This document shows, piece after piece, positions 26,330-35,501 of a stretch of DNA of 64,000 nt (position 1 is the first letter of the stretch; each line of letters opens with the position of its first letter). Source of the stretch: Nitrobacteraceae bacterium AZCC 1564 (GTDB taxonomy: Bacteria > Pseudomonadota > Alphaproteobacteria > Rhizobiales > Xanthobacteraceae). The stretch spans positions 5,471,001 to 5,535,000 of the forward strand of contig JBAGRR010000001.1 of NCBI GenBank assembly GCA_036924835.1, written 5' to 3'. Made by a program: the position numbers and the translations under genes. The notes under the pieces were generated by a model that had not been told where the DNA came from, searched no databases, and saw only the letters and a list, made by a program, of their open reading frames with translations.

Positions 26330-27553
26330 ATGTTTGGGATGAGGAATCTGGTGAGCGGAGCCGTGCTGGCTTCCGCGTTTCTGGCGGGCGCATCGAGCGC
26401 TTCCGCGCAAACACCTGTGAAGCTCGGCGTTCTCGCCGATATGTCGGGCATCTTCTCGGACATCGGTGGCATGGGCGCCGCTGACGCCACCCGGATGGCC
26501 GTCGAAGACTTCAACAAATTGCCGGGCGCGGACAAGTTCAAGGTCGAGGTGGTCTCCGGCGATGCGCTGAACAAGCCGGACGTTGCGCGCGGTATCGCGC
26601 GGAAGTGGTTCGATACGGAGGGTGTGGATGCACTCGTCGACCTGCCGACCAGCGCCATTTCACTCGCGATCGCTCCATTGGCGCAGGAGTTGAACAAAGT
26701 CGCGCTGTTCACCGCATCGGGTACGTCGGATCTGACAGGGAAGTCCTGTACGCCGAATTCTGTGCACTGGACTTACGACACCTGGGCACTGTCGCACGGG
26801 ACAGCGGAAGCTATCACGAAGGCTGGGGGCAAGACCTGGTTTTTCGTCACCGCCGATTTCGCGCTCGGTCACTCGCTCGAACGCGATGCGACCGCCGTCA
26901 TCAATGCGAATGGCGCAAAGGTTGTCGGCAGCGTGAAACATCCGACCGATTCCAATGACTTCGCGTCATTCCTGCTGCAGGCGCAGGCCTCGCGCGCCGA
27001 GATCATTGCGCTCGCCAATGCCGGTGGCGATACCATCAAGGCGATCAAGCAGGCATCGGAATTCGGAATCGTGCAGGGCGGGCAGAAGCTCGCCGGCATG
27101 CTGCTGTTTATTTCGGACATCCATTCGCTTGGTTTGCGAACGGCGCAAGGTCTTCAACTGACAACAGCTTTTTATTGGGACCTGAACGAGAAGACCCGCA
27201 GCTTCGGCGAACGCTTCGCAGCCCGGAACAAGGGCCAGTATCCTTCGATGAATCAGGCGGGCGCCTATTCGGCCACGCTGGCTTACCTGAAGGCTGTGGC
27301 AAAGGTGGGATCGCCGAAGGACGGAGCTGCGGTGGTCAAGGCGATGCGCGAGATGGGGACGTTCGATGATCCCCTGTTCGGAAAGACTTCGCTGCGCGCA
27401 GACGGCCGTGTGCTCCACGACATGATGCTGGTGCAGGTCAAGTCGCCGGAGGAATCCAAGAAGTCTTTCGACTACTACAAGATTCTCGCAACGATCCCGG
27501 CAGAGCAGGCGTTTCGTCCCATGAAGGACGGAGGATGCCCGCTCGTGAAGTGA
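26330..27553 (+). CDS. branched-chain-amino-acid-type ABC transporter substrate-binding protein
   Basis: A 407-residue periplasmic protein with a signal peptide (LVSGAVLASAFLAGASSASA) and the LivK/Leu-Ile-Val-binding fold: VKLGVLADMSGIFSDIGG, then TWFFVTADFALGHSLE and a type I two-lobe layout to the end. Members bind amino acids, aromatic acids, short fatty acids or other organics. No permease or ATPase gene is present nearby, so its transporter must lie elsewhere. It is followed by a good terminator, then the ALDH gene. Confidence 0.9.
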   Translation: MFGMRNLVSGAVLASAFLAGASSASAQTPVKLGVLADMSGIFSDIGGMGAADATRMAVEDFNKLPGADKFKVEVVSGDALNKPDVARGIARKWFDTEGVDALVDLPTSAISLAIAPLAQELNKVALFTASGTSDLTGKSCTPNSVHWTYDTWALSHGTAEAITKAGGKTWFFVTADFALGHSLERDATAVINANGAKVVGSVKHPTDSNDFASFLLQAQASRAEIIALANAGGDTIKAIKQASEFGIVQGGQKLAGMLLFISDIHSLGLRTAQGLQLTTAFYWDLNEKTRSFGERFAARNKGQYPSMNQAGAYSATLAYLKAVAKVGSPKDGAAVVKAMREMGTFDDPLFGKTSLRADGRVLHDMMLVQVKSPEESKKSFDYYKILATIPAEQAFRPMKDGGCPLVK

Positions 27554-27560
27554 ACCTGCG

Positions 27561-27588
27561 GCCCGCGCGATCGCGCGGGCTTCTCTTT
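27561..27588 (+). terminator. rho-independent terminator
   Basis: A perfect palindromic stem GCCCGCGC-GATC-GCGCGGGC followed by TTCTCTTT, eight bases after the SBP gene stop. It should separate SBP transcription from the following enzyme genes, or attenuate it. Confidence 0.75.
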
Positions 27589-27686
27589 GCCACATTTGAA
27601 CATCTCTCGCTGCATCCAAGGGCATCGGACGTCTGGTGCCGCAACTGTGCAATCGCTCATCAATACCCGTGATGGAGGGAAATCCT

Positions 27687-29180
27687 GTGCTGAAATCAGA
27701 TCAGCTTGTCCGCTACGATCACCTTTATATTGGCGGTGAGTGGGTCGCGCCGGAGGATGGCGGCTTTATCGAAAGCATCGAGCCTTCGACCGGGCGGCCA
27801 TGGGCGCGCGTCGCATTCGGAGGTCCGCGTGATATCGATCGTGCCGTCGCTGCGGCAAGGCAGGCGCTCGAGGGCCCATGGGCACGTATGCCAGGCCATG
27901 AGCGTGCGGCGCTGCTGCGGAAATTCGCCGACCTTTACAAGGAGCGTGCCGGCGAACTTGCTGTTCTCGAGACGCGAGACTCGGGACGCGCCTTGCGCGA
28001 GTCGCGCGCTGACATCTCGGGACATTCGAACGGCTATCACTGGTGGGCATCTCTGGCGGACAAGCACGCGGGCCGCACCATTCCGTTCGATGACAGCGTT
28101 CACGCCTTCACCACTCGCGTTCCGGTCGGCGTTGTCGGTGCGATCACGCCCTGGAACGTGCCGTTGATGGCGGCAGCATGGAAACTTGGCCCGGCGCTGG
28201 CCGCGGGCTGCACGGTGGTGCTCAAACCGGCTGAGCAGACTCCGGTTACGTCGCTCGAGCTTGGCAAGCTGTTCGACGAAGCAGGATTTCCGCCCGGCGT
28301 CGTCAACGTTGTTCCGGGTTACGGCAAGGATGGTGCAGGCGAGCGGCTCGTCAAACATCCCGGCGTCGACAAGATTGCCTTCACAGGCGAAGGGACGACG
28401 GCAAAAACCATCCTGCGTGATGGCGCCGAGACCATGAAGCGTTTCACCTTCGAGCTCGGTGGCAAGTCGCCACACATTATTTTTGCTGATGCGGATCTCG
28501 CGCAGGCGCTGAACGCGGCGACGAATTCCGCATGGACGTTATGTGGACAAAGCTGCGCGCTCGGCTCGCGCGTTCTCGTTCAAAGGCCGGTCTACGATCA
28601 GGTTGTCCAGGAATTCATGCGGCGCGCTGAACGTGTGCGGGTCGGCCAACCGCTCGACGAAGCAACTCACATGGGCCCGCAAGCCCATGAAGAGCAGCTC
28701 GAAAAGACCCTGTCCTACATCAATATCGGGCGGAACGACGGCGCGACGCTTGTGAGCGGTGGGCGGCGGCTCAGTGGCGACCGATATGGCGAGGGCTATT
28801 TCGTCGAGCCGACTGTCTTCGCAAACGTGTCGAATGAGATGCGCATCGCACGGGAAGAAATCTTCGGTCCGGTGGCCGCCCTAATTCCTTTCGATGATGA
28901 AGAAGAGGCGATCGCGATTGCCAACGACACCGCCTACGGACTGACCGCTGGTCTGTGGACGCAGGACATCGGGCGAGGTCATCGCGTATCGAACAGGATC
29001 AAGGCCGGGATGGTGTGGGTGAACACCTATCGCTTCATCCGTTGGTCCACGCCGTATGGCGGCTTCAAGGGTAGCGGTTGGGGGCGGGAAAACGGCATTG
29101 AAGCGCTCGATTCCTATCTCGAGACCCGAACCACAGTGGTGAGCACGACGGGACGCTTCCCGGATGCTTACGCCAGCTAA
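27687..29180 (+). CDS. aldehyde dehydrogenase family protein
   Basis: A 497-residue NAD(P)-dependent aldehyde dehydrogenase of the ALDH superfamily. It shows GAITPWNVPLMAAAWKLGPA, LKPAEQTPVTSLEL, the ELGGKSPHII glutamate region and the catalytic cysteine in CGQSCALGSR. I start at GTG 27687 because GGAGG lies eight bases upstream; an ATG at 27672 is an alternative. Together with the SDR and CoA-transferase genes it probably oxidises an aldehyde formed in a catabolic pathway. Substrate unknown. Confidence 0.9.
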   Translation: MLKSDQLVRYDHLYIGGEWVAPEDGGFIESIEPSTGRPWARVAFGGPRDIDRAVAAARQALEGPWARMPGHERAALLRKFADLYKERAGELAVLETRDSGRALRESRADISGHSNGYHWWASLADKHAGRTIPFDDSVHAFTTRVPVGVVGAITPWNVPLMAAAWKLGPALAAGCTVVLKPAEQTPVTSLELGKLFDEAGFPPGVVNVVPGYGKDGAGERLVKHPGVDKIAFTGEGTTAKTILRDGAETMKRFTFELGGKSPHIIFADADLAQALNAATNSAWTLCGQSCALGSRVLVQRPVYDQVVQEFMRRAERVRVGQPLDEATHMGPQAHEEQLEKTLSYINIGRNDGATLVSGGRRLSGDRYGEGYFVEPTVFANVSNEMRIAREEIFGPVAALIPFDDEEEAIAIANDTAYGLTAGLWTQDIGRGHRVSNRIKAGMVWVNTYRFIRWSTPYGGFKGSGWGRENGIEALDSYLETRTTVVSTTGRFPDAYAS

Positions 29181-29220
29181 GAACAGACTCGATTTCTCGA
29201 CATCGAAGGAAGACTACAAC

Positions 29221-29991
29221 ATGCGTTTGGCGAACAAGCTCGCAGTGGTAACGGCCGCTGCATCAGGAATGGGGCGGGCAGGAGTCGAAGTATTCCTGAG
29301 AGAAGGAGCGAAGGTCGCTGCGATCGATATCAATGGCGATGCTTTGGCGAAGCTCGCCGCAGATGTTGGTGCGAGCGGACACGCGATCAAGACCATTCAG
29401 GCCGACCTGTCACGACCGGACGAGGTGCGGCGGTCGGTGAACGACGCAGCCGCGCAGCTGGGTGGCGTCGATGTCATGTGGGCGCATGCTGGAATCCCCG
29501 GTCCCGCCGGCGTCGAAAATCTTGATCTTGGCGCTTATGAGACTGCGATGGCCTTGAACGTCACCTCTGCAACGCTTGCAGCCGGAGAGGTCATCGGCCA
29601 CATGCGCAAGCGTGGCGGTGGATCGCTGATCTTTACCGCGTCGGTCTCCGGGCTTGTGGGCTCGATGTTCAGTCCGGTCTATTCGGCTGCAAAGTTCGCA
29701 GTCGTTGGCCTGACCAAATCGCTGGCGCAGCGTTTTGCTGCGGACAATGTGCGCGTGAACGTGGTGTGTCCCGGTCTTGCCGATACGCCGATGAAAACTG
29801 GTTTCACCGGGCGCTCGGGCGATCCTGCCGAGGCCGCGGCTAACCAGGCGCGCCTGCTGGCATCCGTTCCGATGGGGCGGCTGTGCAAGGCGGAGGAAGT
29901 CGCGCATGCGGCTTTGTGGCTGGCGTCCGATGAAGCGTCGTTCGTGACTGGTGTGGCGCTCCCAATCGACGGTGGCTTCACGGCGCGGTGA
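29221..29991 (+). CDS. short-chain dehydrogenase/reductase
   Basis: A 256-residue SDR. The NAD(P)-binding Rossmann motif is TAAASGMGRAG, the NAG-equivalent AHAGIPG, and the catalytic Ser/Tyr/Lys are in SVSGLVGS and YSAAKFAV. A C-terminal segment SFVTGVALPIDGGFTAR is standard. It follows the ALDH gene by 40 bases, with GAAGGAAG upstream of ATG 29221, and precedes the CoA-transferase gene by 70 bases, so the three likely form an operon. Substrate unknown. Confidence 0.92.
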   Translation: MRLANKLAVVTAAASGMGRAGVEVFLREGAKVAAIDINGDALAKLAADVGASGHAIKTIQADLSRPDEVRRSVNDAAAQLGGVDVMWAHAGIPGPAGVENLDLGAYETAMALNVTSATLAAGEVIGHMRKRGGGSLIFTASVSGLVGSMFSPVYSAAKFAVVGLTKSLAQRFAADNVRVNVVCPGLADTPMKTGFTGRSGDPAEAAANQARLLASVPMGRLCKAEEVAHAALWLASDEASFVTGVALPIDGGFTAR

Positions 29992-30061
29992 CGCTCAGTC
30001 GCTCGAGACCGGCGCACTTCGTGCGACCAACAAGACACTATTGCAGAAGCAGGAGCTGCAG

Positions 30062-31198
30062 ATGGCCGGACCGCTCAATGGGATCAGGGTTGTCGATCTG
30101 ACGACCGTGATCTCGGGGCCTTACGCGACGCAGATCCTCGGCGATATGGGCGCCGAGGTGATCAAGGTCGAGGCTCCGGGCGGCGATATCATGCGGGCGG
30201 CCGGGCCATCGCGCTCACCCGACATGGGGGCGGCATTTCTCAACTCCAATCGCAACAAGAAGAGTGTTGTTCTCAATCTGAAGGATCGAGAACATCGTTC
30301 TGAGTTGGAGGCGCTGGTCCGGACCGCCGATGTCTTCATTCACAACATGCGAATGACGGCCGCGGAACGGCTTGGCCTCACTTATCCTGAGCTGCAGGCT
30401 CTCAGTCCCAACTTGGTCTACTGCTCGATCGTTGGCTATGGGCAGAGCGGTCCCTACCGGGATCGGCCAGCTTATGACGATGTTGTGCAGGCAGGAGCCG
30501 GATGGGCGGACCTCGAGCGAAGAGTTCGCGGAGAGCCAGCCTATGCACCGACGATTGTCGCCGACAAGACGACGGCACTGTTTGCAGTCAGCGCCATCAA
30601 TGCCGCTCTGTTTCATCGTGCCCGAACGGGGCAGGGACAATCGATCGAAGTTCCGATGTATGAGCTGCTTGCCTCATTTCTGTTGGTGGAGCATCTCGCG
30701 GGCCAAACCTTTCGCCCGGCACTCGGTCCTCCGGGCTATTCGCGGCTGCTCTCGCCGCACCGCCATCCATATCGCACGAAGGACGGCTACATCAGTGTCA
30801 TGCCGTACACGGGTGCCCATTGGCGCGCATTTTTCAACGCAGCCGGGCGTCGTGAATGGGCGGAAGATACGCGCCTTCAATCCAATGCGGATCGAATTGC
30901 AATCATCGATCTGCTCTATGAACGTCTGACGATCTGTCTGGCCGAACTGACGACATCTGAATGGATGGCGCTGCTGCTGCCGCTGGATGTGCCGTGTTCG
31001 CCTGTCAATTCGATCGAAGATCTGTTGCAGGATGAGCATCTCCATGCCGTCGGCCTTTTCAAGACCGTTGCGCACCCAACGGAAGGAAGCATTCTGAGCG
31101 TGCAGACGCCGCTTCGTTTCTCAGCTACGCCCTGTACCGCGGACGCTTTCGCGCCGTCGCTCTCTGATAAGGCGCGCGCTACGTCGGAAAGCGCATAG
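30062..31198 (+). CDS. class III CoA-transferase (CaiB/BaiF family)
   Basis: A 378-residue CoA-transferase. It opens GPLNGIRVVDLTTVISGPYA, has MGAEVIKVE and NSNRNKKSVVLNLK, and the catalytic Asp is in AYDDVVQAG. Members move CoA between carboxylates such as carnitine or oxalate. I start at ATG 30062, where homology begins; the 37-codon longer frame is not used. As last gene of the cluster it may activate the acid made by the ALDH. A terminator hairpin follows. Confidence 0.9.
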   Translation: MAGPLNGIRVVDLTTVISGPYATQILGDMGAEVIKVEAPGGDIMRAAGPSRSPDMGAAFLNSNRNKKSVVLNLKDREHRSELEALVRTADVFIHNMRMTAAERLGLTYPELQALSPNLVYCSIVGYGQSGPYRDRPAYDDVVQAGAGWADLERRVRGEPAYAPTIVADKTTALFAVSAINAALFHRARTGQGQSIEVPMYELLASFLLVEHLAGQTFRPALGPPGYSRLLSPHRHPYRTKDGYISVMPYTGAHWRAFFNAAGRREWAEDTRLQSNADRIAIIDLLYERLTICLAELTTSEWMALLLPLDVPCSPVNSIEDLLQDEHLHAVGLFKTVAHPTEGSILSVQTPLRFSATPCTADAFAPSLSDKARATSESA

Positions 31199-31237
31199 GC
31201 AAGCGATTGAGCGCGCGCGTTAGCGTGGATCGTGAAA

Positions 31238-31270
31238 GCCATCGAGGGGCGTCGGCCTCTCGATGGTTTC
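31238..31270 (+). terminator. terminator-like hairpin
   Basis: A stem CCATCGAG/CTCGATGG with an internal GGG...GCC extension, followed by TTTC, lies about 40 bases after the CoA-transferase gene. It is likely the end of the catabolic operon. Confidence 0.6.
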
Positions 31271-31371
31271 AAATGCATCATGCCTGCCGATGACCTTGCC
31301 TAGAAAGTTCCGAGATCCGGGAACAAAATCAGTTATCTGGCGTTACTCTTGCCTTGAAGAAAGGCGGCTGG

Positions 31372-31599
31372 ATGAACGACATTGTAGAGCGTTGTCTCAA
31401 CACCTTCGGCATGATGCATGGACTGACGAAGGATGATCTCGATGAAAAGCGGGCCGAATTGACCGGTTATATCGAGAAGCTGAACGCGGAAGGCGAAGAG
31501 GACGCTAACCGGCTGGCCGTGAGCGGATTGACCTATCTTCGTGATGGCATGAAGCGTCCCAATATTCCGGGGACGCGGGTTTCCAATCGATCAGCATGA
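31372..31599 (+). CDS. small hypothetical protein
   Basis: A 75-residue, charged, probably helical protein starting MNDIVERCLNTFGMMHGLTK and ending PGTRVSNRSA. I use ATG 31372, preceded by AAAGGCGG; a TTG six codons upstream is possible. I recognise no family. It lies alone between the catabolic cluster and repeat D. Confidence 0.5.
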   Translation: MNDIVERCLNTFGMMHGLTKDDLDEKRAELTGYIEKLNAEGEEDANRLAVSGLTYLRDGMKRPNIPGTRVSNRSA

Positions 31600-31635
31600 A
31601 AGACATGAAGCTCGTGGTGGCTGGCGTCGTTTGCG

Positions 31636-31701
31636 CTAGATTCTTGTTTTGACGCGTTTCTTCACGCGAACGGGTCGCCGCTTCGCGCGAAAAACGTGCT
31701 A
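31636..31701. repeat. repeat D
   Basis: The element starts TAGATTCTTGTTTTGACGCG and ends CGCGAAAAACGTGCTA, and has inverted inner arms (CGCGTTT / GAAAAACG). Its right end overlaps the stop codon of the reverse-strand gene 31699-31968. The same element occurs at 46305 and, truncated, at 13505. Confidence 0.75.
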
Positions 31702-31968
31702 ACGCCGCCGGCCCATGGCAACCCCAAGGACAAAAGCCACCAGCAACGAGCCGAGCGGCGCTTCCCGCGCGACATTGCTGAGAATGCTGAGCGGCATTCC
31801 CGGCTTCTTTGCGGTATGAATTGCATTCTGAATGGCATGGATGGCACGCGAGACGGCCTCGCTGACGGGGGCGGCTTCTGACTTTTCGCTAGGCATGGCT
31901 TTCGGCTTCTCGCCGGGGATGCTATCCGCACCCTCGTAAATAAAAGGCGGGTCTGAAAAGTCTGGCAT
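31699..31968 (-). CDS. C-terminally membrane-anchored small protein
   Basis: An 89-residue protein. Residues 1-60 are polar (MPDFSDPPFIYEGADSIPGE), followed by a short helix and a C-terminal membrane segment with a basic end (APLGSLLVAFVLGVAMGRRR), similar to ElaB/DUF883-type tail-anchored proteins. The start at ATG 31968 follows GAGAGGCTCC; upstream ATG 31986 is possible. Function unknown. Its stop lies in repeat D. Confidence 0.6.
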   Translation of the reverse strand: MPDFSDPPFIYEGADSIPGEKPKAMPSEKSEAAPVSEAVSRAIHAIQNAIHTAKKPGMPLSILSNVAREAPLGSLLVAFVLGVAMGRRR

Positions 31969-32147
31969 CGATGGAGCCTCTCGCATGCGGTTGTGCCGTT
32001 GATCTTCTGTAAAAAACGCCAGCGAGCCGGGCATGTTCCGCGCGCATACGTCGTAAGACGCATAAGGGCCGGTGAGACAACAGCACGGGTATCGCCGCAC
32101 GCAGATCTCCAATAGAGTCGGCGCAGAAGATCGTCGGGAGCGATGCG

Positions 32148-33224
32148 ATGACCAGACCAGCCGACGAGAGGCGCAGCTTCGAGGACACCACCTTTCTGCT
32201 CCTGATCGTTATTGTCACGATTGCATTCGGCTGGATCCTGGAGCCGTTCTACGGCGCGATCCTCTGGGCGATCGTGGGCGCGGTAATCTTCGCGCCGCTT
32301 TACCGGCGACTGCTGCGGTTCACGCGGAAGCCAAGCCTGGCCGCCACGATCGCGGTGTTGCTTATCACAGCGATGGTGATCTTACCCTTGGCGATGGTCA
32401 CGGCATCGTTGGTCCGCGAAGCCACCGCGCTCTACGCCAAGGTGCAGTCGGGCGAGATCAATTTCGGCAGCTATGTGCAGCAGGTGTTCGACGCCTTGCC
32501 CGGCTGGATCAAGGGTTTGCTGGAGCGCGTCAATATGACGGATTTCTCCGCACTTCGGGAGAGCCTGTCGTCCGGCCTGATGAAGGGGGGCCAGGCGCTG
32601 GCTCCGCAAGCACTCAGCATCGGGCTGAACACATTCGATTTTGTCCTCGGTCTCGGCATCATGCTTTATCTGCTGTTCTTCCTGCTCCGCGATGGTGCGT
32701 ATCTCGCGGATCGGCTGAAGCGCGCCATTCCTTTGCATGAGGATCAGAAAGTCGCGCTGTTCTCGAGGTTCGCCGTCGTGGTGCGCGCCACTGTGAAAGG
32801 CGGAATCCTTGTGGCGATCGTCCAAGGCACGCTTGGCGGATTGGCGTTCTGGTTTCTCGGCGTCCGCGCGCCACTGTTGTGGGCGGTGCTGATGACCTTC
32901 CTATCGCTGCTGCCCGCGATCGGGGCGGGCATCGTGTGGCTGCCCGTCGCAATCTATTTCCTTGCCACCGGTTCAATATGGCAGGGCTTCTTTCTCATCG
33001 GCTGGGGCGTGCTCGTCATTGGTCTCATTGATAATCTTTTGCGTCCGTTCCTGGTGGGGAAGGACACCAAACTGCCGGATTATGTCGTGCTGCTGTCCAC
33101 GCTCGGCGGCATCCAGGTGTTTGGACTCAACGGCTTCGTCATCGGCCCTGTGATCGCGGCGATGTTCATGGTGGCGTGGGAGAGCTTCGCCGCGTCACGT
33201 CAGGTGCCGCTGGACGAGGGCTGA
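32148..33224 (+). CDS. AI-2E-family transporter
   Basis: A 358-residue permease with about eight membrane segments (FLLLIVIVTIAFGWILEPFY near the start) and the family landmarks GVLVIGLIDNLLRP and LPDYVVLLSTLGGI. Family members have been linked to autoinducer-2 export, or to Na+/H+ exchange, but most are of unknown substrate. It ends 21 bases before the PaoC-like gene, which points toward it, so the two converge. No partner gene is evident. Confidence 0.85.
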   Translation: MTRPADERRSFEDTTFLLLIVIVTIAFGWILEPFYGAILWAIVGAVIFAPLYRRLLRFTRKPSLAATIAVLLITAMVILPLAMVTASLVREATALYAKVQSGEINFGSYVQQVFDALPGWIKGLLERVNMTDFSALRESLSSGLMKGGQALAPQALSIGLNTFDFVLGLGIMLYLLFFLLRDGAYLADRLKRAIPLHEDQKVALFSRFAVVVRATVKGGILVAIVQGTLGGLAFWFLGVRAPLLWAVLMTFLSLLPAIGAGIVWLPVAIYFLATGSIWQGFFLIGWGVLVIGLIDNLLRPFLVGKDTKLPDYVVLLSTLGGIQVFGLNGFVIGPVIAAMFMVAWESFAASRQVPLDEG

Positions 33225-33245
33225 AGACTCTCAGCCTTTCAGTTC

Positions 33246-35483
33246 TCACGCCTCGATCAGGTTCTCGATCATCGCCGGAAGCTTCCGCACGCGAACGCCG
33301 GTTGCGTGATAGATCGCGTTGGTGATGGCGGCGGCGGTGCCCGCAAGGCCGATCTCACCTAATCCCCGCGCGCCGATCTCGTTGAAGTTGGTGTCGGGAT
33401 GGTCGAGGAACGTCACATCCATCTGCGGCGCGTCGGCGTGCGTCGCGACCACATAATCAGCAAAGTTGCTGTTGACTGGGGCGCCATTGCGCGGATCGTA
33501 ATGCGTGTGTTCGAACAGCGCCATGCCGACGCCCATCACCACGGCGCCTTCGATCTGGTTGGCGGCCGTCTTCGCGTTGATGACGCGTCCGCCGTCAATG
33601 ACGGTGACCACGCGCTCAACGCGCAGCCGTGCGAGTTCAGGCTGCCAGCTCACCTCGACAAAATGCGCGCCGAAGGAATGCAGCGAGAACTTCTTCTTCA
33701 GCGGGTCGTCGAAGCCGCCTTCGCCTTTGCCCTTGCCGGACACAGAGGCTGCGTCCGCCATTTCAATGATGCGGGCAAAGGGGAGGCCATCGTTGCTCGA
33801 CGTCCTGCCTGCCGCACCGATGGTGCTGCTGGCGGGACGCACGTTGCCGTCAGCGAAGATCAGCTCGTCCGGCTTGCGGTTGGCGAACGGGGAGTTCGGC
33901 GTTTTGGTAGCGAGTTCGAGTGTCGCTTTCTTGGCTTCGCGCACAGCTTCCAGAATGGCGGGAACGACCGAGGCCGTGGCCGCCGATCCGCCCGAGAACG
34001 GACCCGGCGGCAGGTTGGTATCGCCGAGTACGACGTCGATCCTGTCCACCGGCACGCCAGTCTCGGCGCTGACGAGCTGCGCGATCACAGTGTAGGTGCC
34101 GGTGCCGATATCCTGCGTGGCACAGACCGCCCGCACGGTGCCATCCGCTCTCAATTCGACGGTAGCTTCCGTCGGCATGCGCAGCGCGACCCATGAGCAA
34201 GATGCCATGCCCCAGCCGAGAGTTTTGCCGTCACTCGCCTTCATGGCGCCGACGTTCGGATCGCGTTCGCGCCAGCCAAATTTCTGAGCGCCGGTGGTGA
34301 TGCATTCCGCCATATGCCGCGAAGAGAAGGGCAGGCCGGTGCTTTCATCGATGGCGGTTTCATTCTTCAAGCGCAGCGCCACTGGGTCCATGTCGAGTTT
34401 GATCGCAAGTTCATCCATGGCCGACTCCAGCGCGAACAGGCCGGGCACTGCGCCGGGGCCGCGCATGGGAGTGGGCGTGCCGACATTACGGCGGACGAGG
34501 TCTGAGCGCACCCGCAGGTTCGCGGTGGAATAGAGAAACGGTGTCGCTTCGCCGCAATCCTCTTTGTAGTCGTCGAGGATCGAGGTGTGGTTGAGATAAT
34601 CCTGGCTCAACCCCACGAGCTTGCCTTCCTGGTCCGCGGCCAGACGAATACGCTGCTGTGTCACCGGGCGGTGACCGGCAGATTCGAAGTTCATCTTGCG
34701 GCTCAGGACCAGCTTGACCGGGCGGCCGAGCTGTTTTGCGGCAACCGCGGCGATGAAACAATGCGGCCACGGCCACAGCTTGCTGCCGAAGCCGGAGCCG
34801 AGAAAACGCGAGACCACACGCACGTTTTCCTTCGGCTCATCGAGCATCGCCATCATCACCTGTTGATGGTTGACCACGGCCTGGCTGGTTTCATAGAGCG
34901 TGAATGCGCCGTTCTCAAAGGTCGCGACCGTGCTATGCATCTCCATCGCGACGTGTGTTTCGGCTGGTGTCACGTAGGTCTCATCCACCGTTACCGGCGC
35001 GCCGTCGAAGGCCTGTTCGATGTTGCCGCGCTCGCTCTCGGTCTTCCATTCGGTCGGTTCCAGCTCTTCGCTGACGTTGTGCGGCTTGGCGTCGTAGGTC
35101 ACCTTCACAGCGTCGGCGGCGGCGGTTGCCTGTTCGAATGTGTCGGCGATGACCGCAGCGACATACTGGCCGTAATAGCGGACGTCCTTGTCGGCGAACG
35201 GCGGGCGCTTCTCGTCCACCTTAATCTTGGAATCAGTGACCTTGTAGAGCTTGCCGATATTGTCGGCATGCAGGATGGCGCGCACGCCCGGCATCTTTTC
35301 TGCCGCCGAGATATCAAGCGTTTTGATCGTGCCGCTGGCGACCGAACTCGACACCGGCACGGCGTAAAGCAGGGCAGGGAAATTATGATCTGAGGTGTAC
35401 ATCGCCCTGCCGCAGACCTTCTTCGGGCCGTCGATGCGGCTGAGCGGGGCGGCAATGACTTTGCCGGGATCGATATAGTTCAT
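33246..35483 (-). CDS. paoC: molybdopterin subunit of PaoABC-like aldehyde oxidoreductase
   Basis: A 745-residue catalytic subunit of the xanthine dehydrogenase family, YagR/PaoC type. It starts YIDPGKVIAAPLSRIDGPKK and has RFLGSGFGSKLWPWPH and the catalytic glutamate loop GARGLGEIGLAGTAAAITN. It has no signal of its own and would be exported with the Tat-tagged iron-sulphur subunit. It is the last gene of a three-gene reverse operon (FeS, FAD, Mo). It probably oxidises diverse aldehydes to acids in the periplasm. The PaoD-type insertion chaperone is not in the window. Confidence 0.9.
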   Translation of the reverse strand: MNYIDPGKVIAAPLSRIDGPKKVCGRAMYTSDHNFPALLYAVPVSSSVASGTIKTLDISAAEKMPGVRAILHADNIGKLYKVTDSKIKVDEKRPPFADKDVRYYGQYVAAVIADTFEQATAAADAVKVTYDAKPHNVSEELEPTEWKTESERGNIEQAFDGAPVTVDETYVTPAETHVAMEMHSTVATFENGAFTLYETSQAVVNHQQVMMAMLDEPKENVRVVSRFLGSGFGSKLWPWPHCFIAAVAAKQLGRPVKLVLSRKMNFESAGHRPVTQQRIRLAADQEGKLVGLSQDYLNHTSILDDYKEDCGEATPFLYSTANLRVRSDLVRRNVGTPTPMRGPGAVPGLFALESAMDELAIKLDMDPVALRLKNETAIDESTGLPFSSRHMAECITTGAQKFGWRERDPNVGAMKASDGKTLGWGMASCSWVALRMPTEATVELRADGTVRAVCATQDIGTGTYTVIAQLVSAETGVPVDRIDVVLGDTNLPPGPFSGGSAATASVVPAILEAVREAKKATLELATKTPNSPFANRKPDELIFADGNVRPASSTIGAAGRTSSNDGLPFARIIEMADAASVSGKGKGEGGFDDPLKKKFSLHSFGAHFVEVSWQPELARLRVERVVTVIDGGRVINAKTAANQIEGAVVMGVGMALFEHTHYDPRNGAPVNSNFADYVVATHADAPQMDVTFLDHPDTNFNEIGARGLGEIGLAGTAAAITNAIYHATGVRVRKLPAMIENLIEA

Positions 35484-35501
35484 GGCTGTCTCTCAAAAAT
35501 G

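Noticed and set aside
31596-31660. Possible small gene starting MKDMKLVVAGVV after the 75-residue protein
   Set aside because: The frame runs into repeat D and stops after about 18 codons; at most a truncated remnant.
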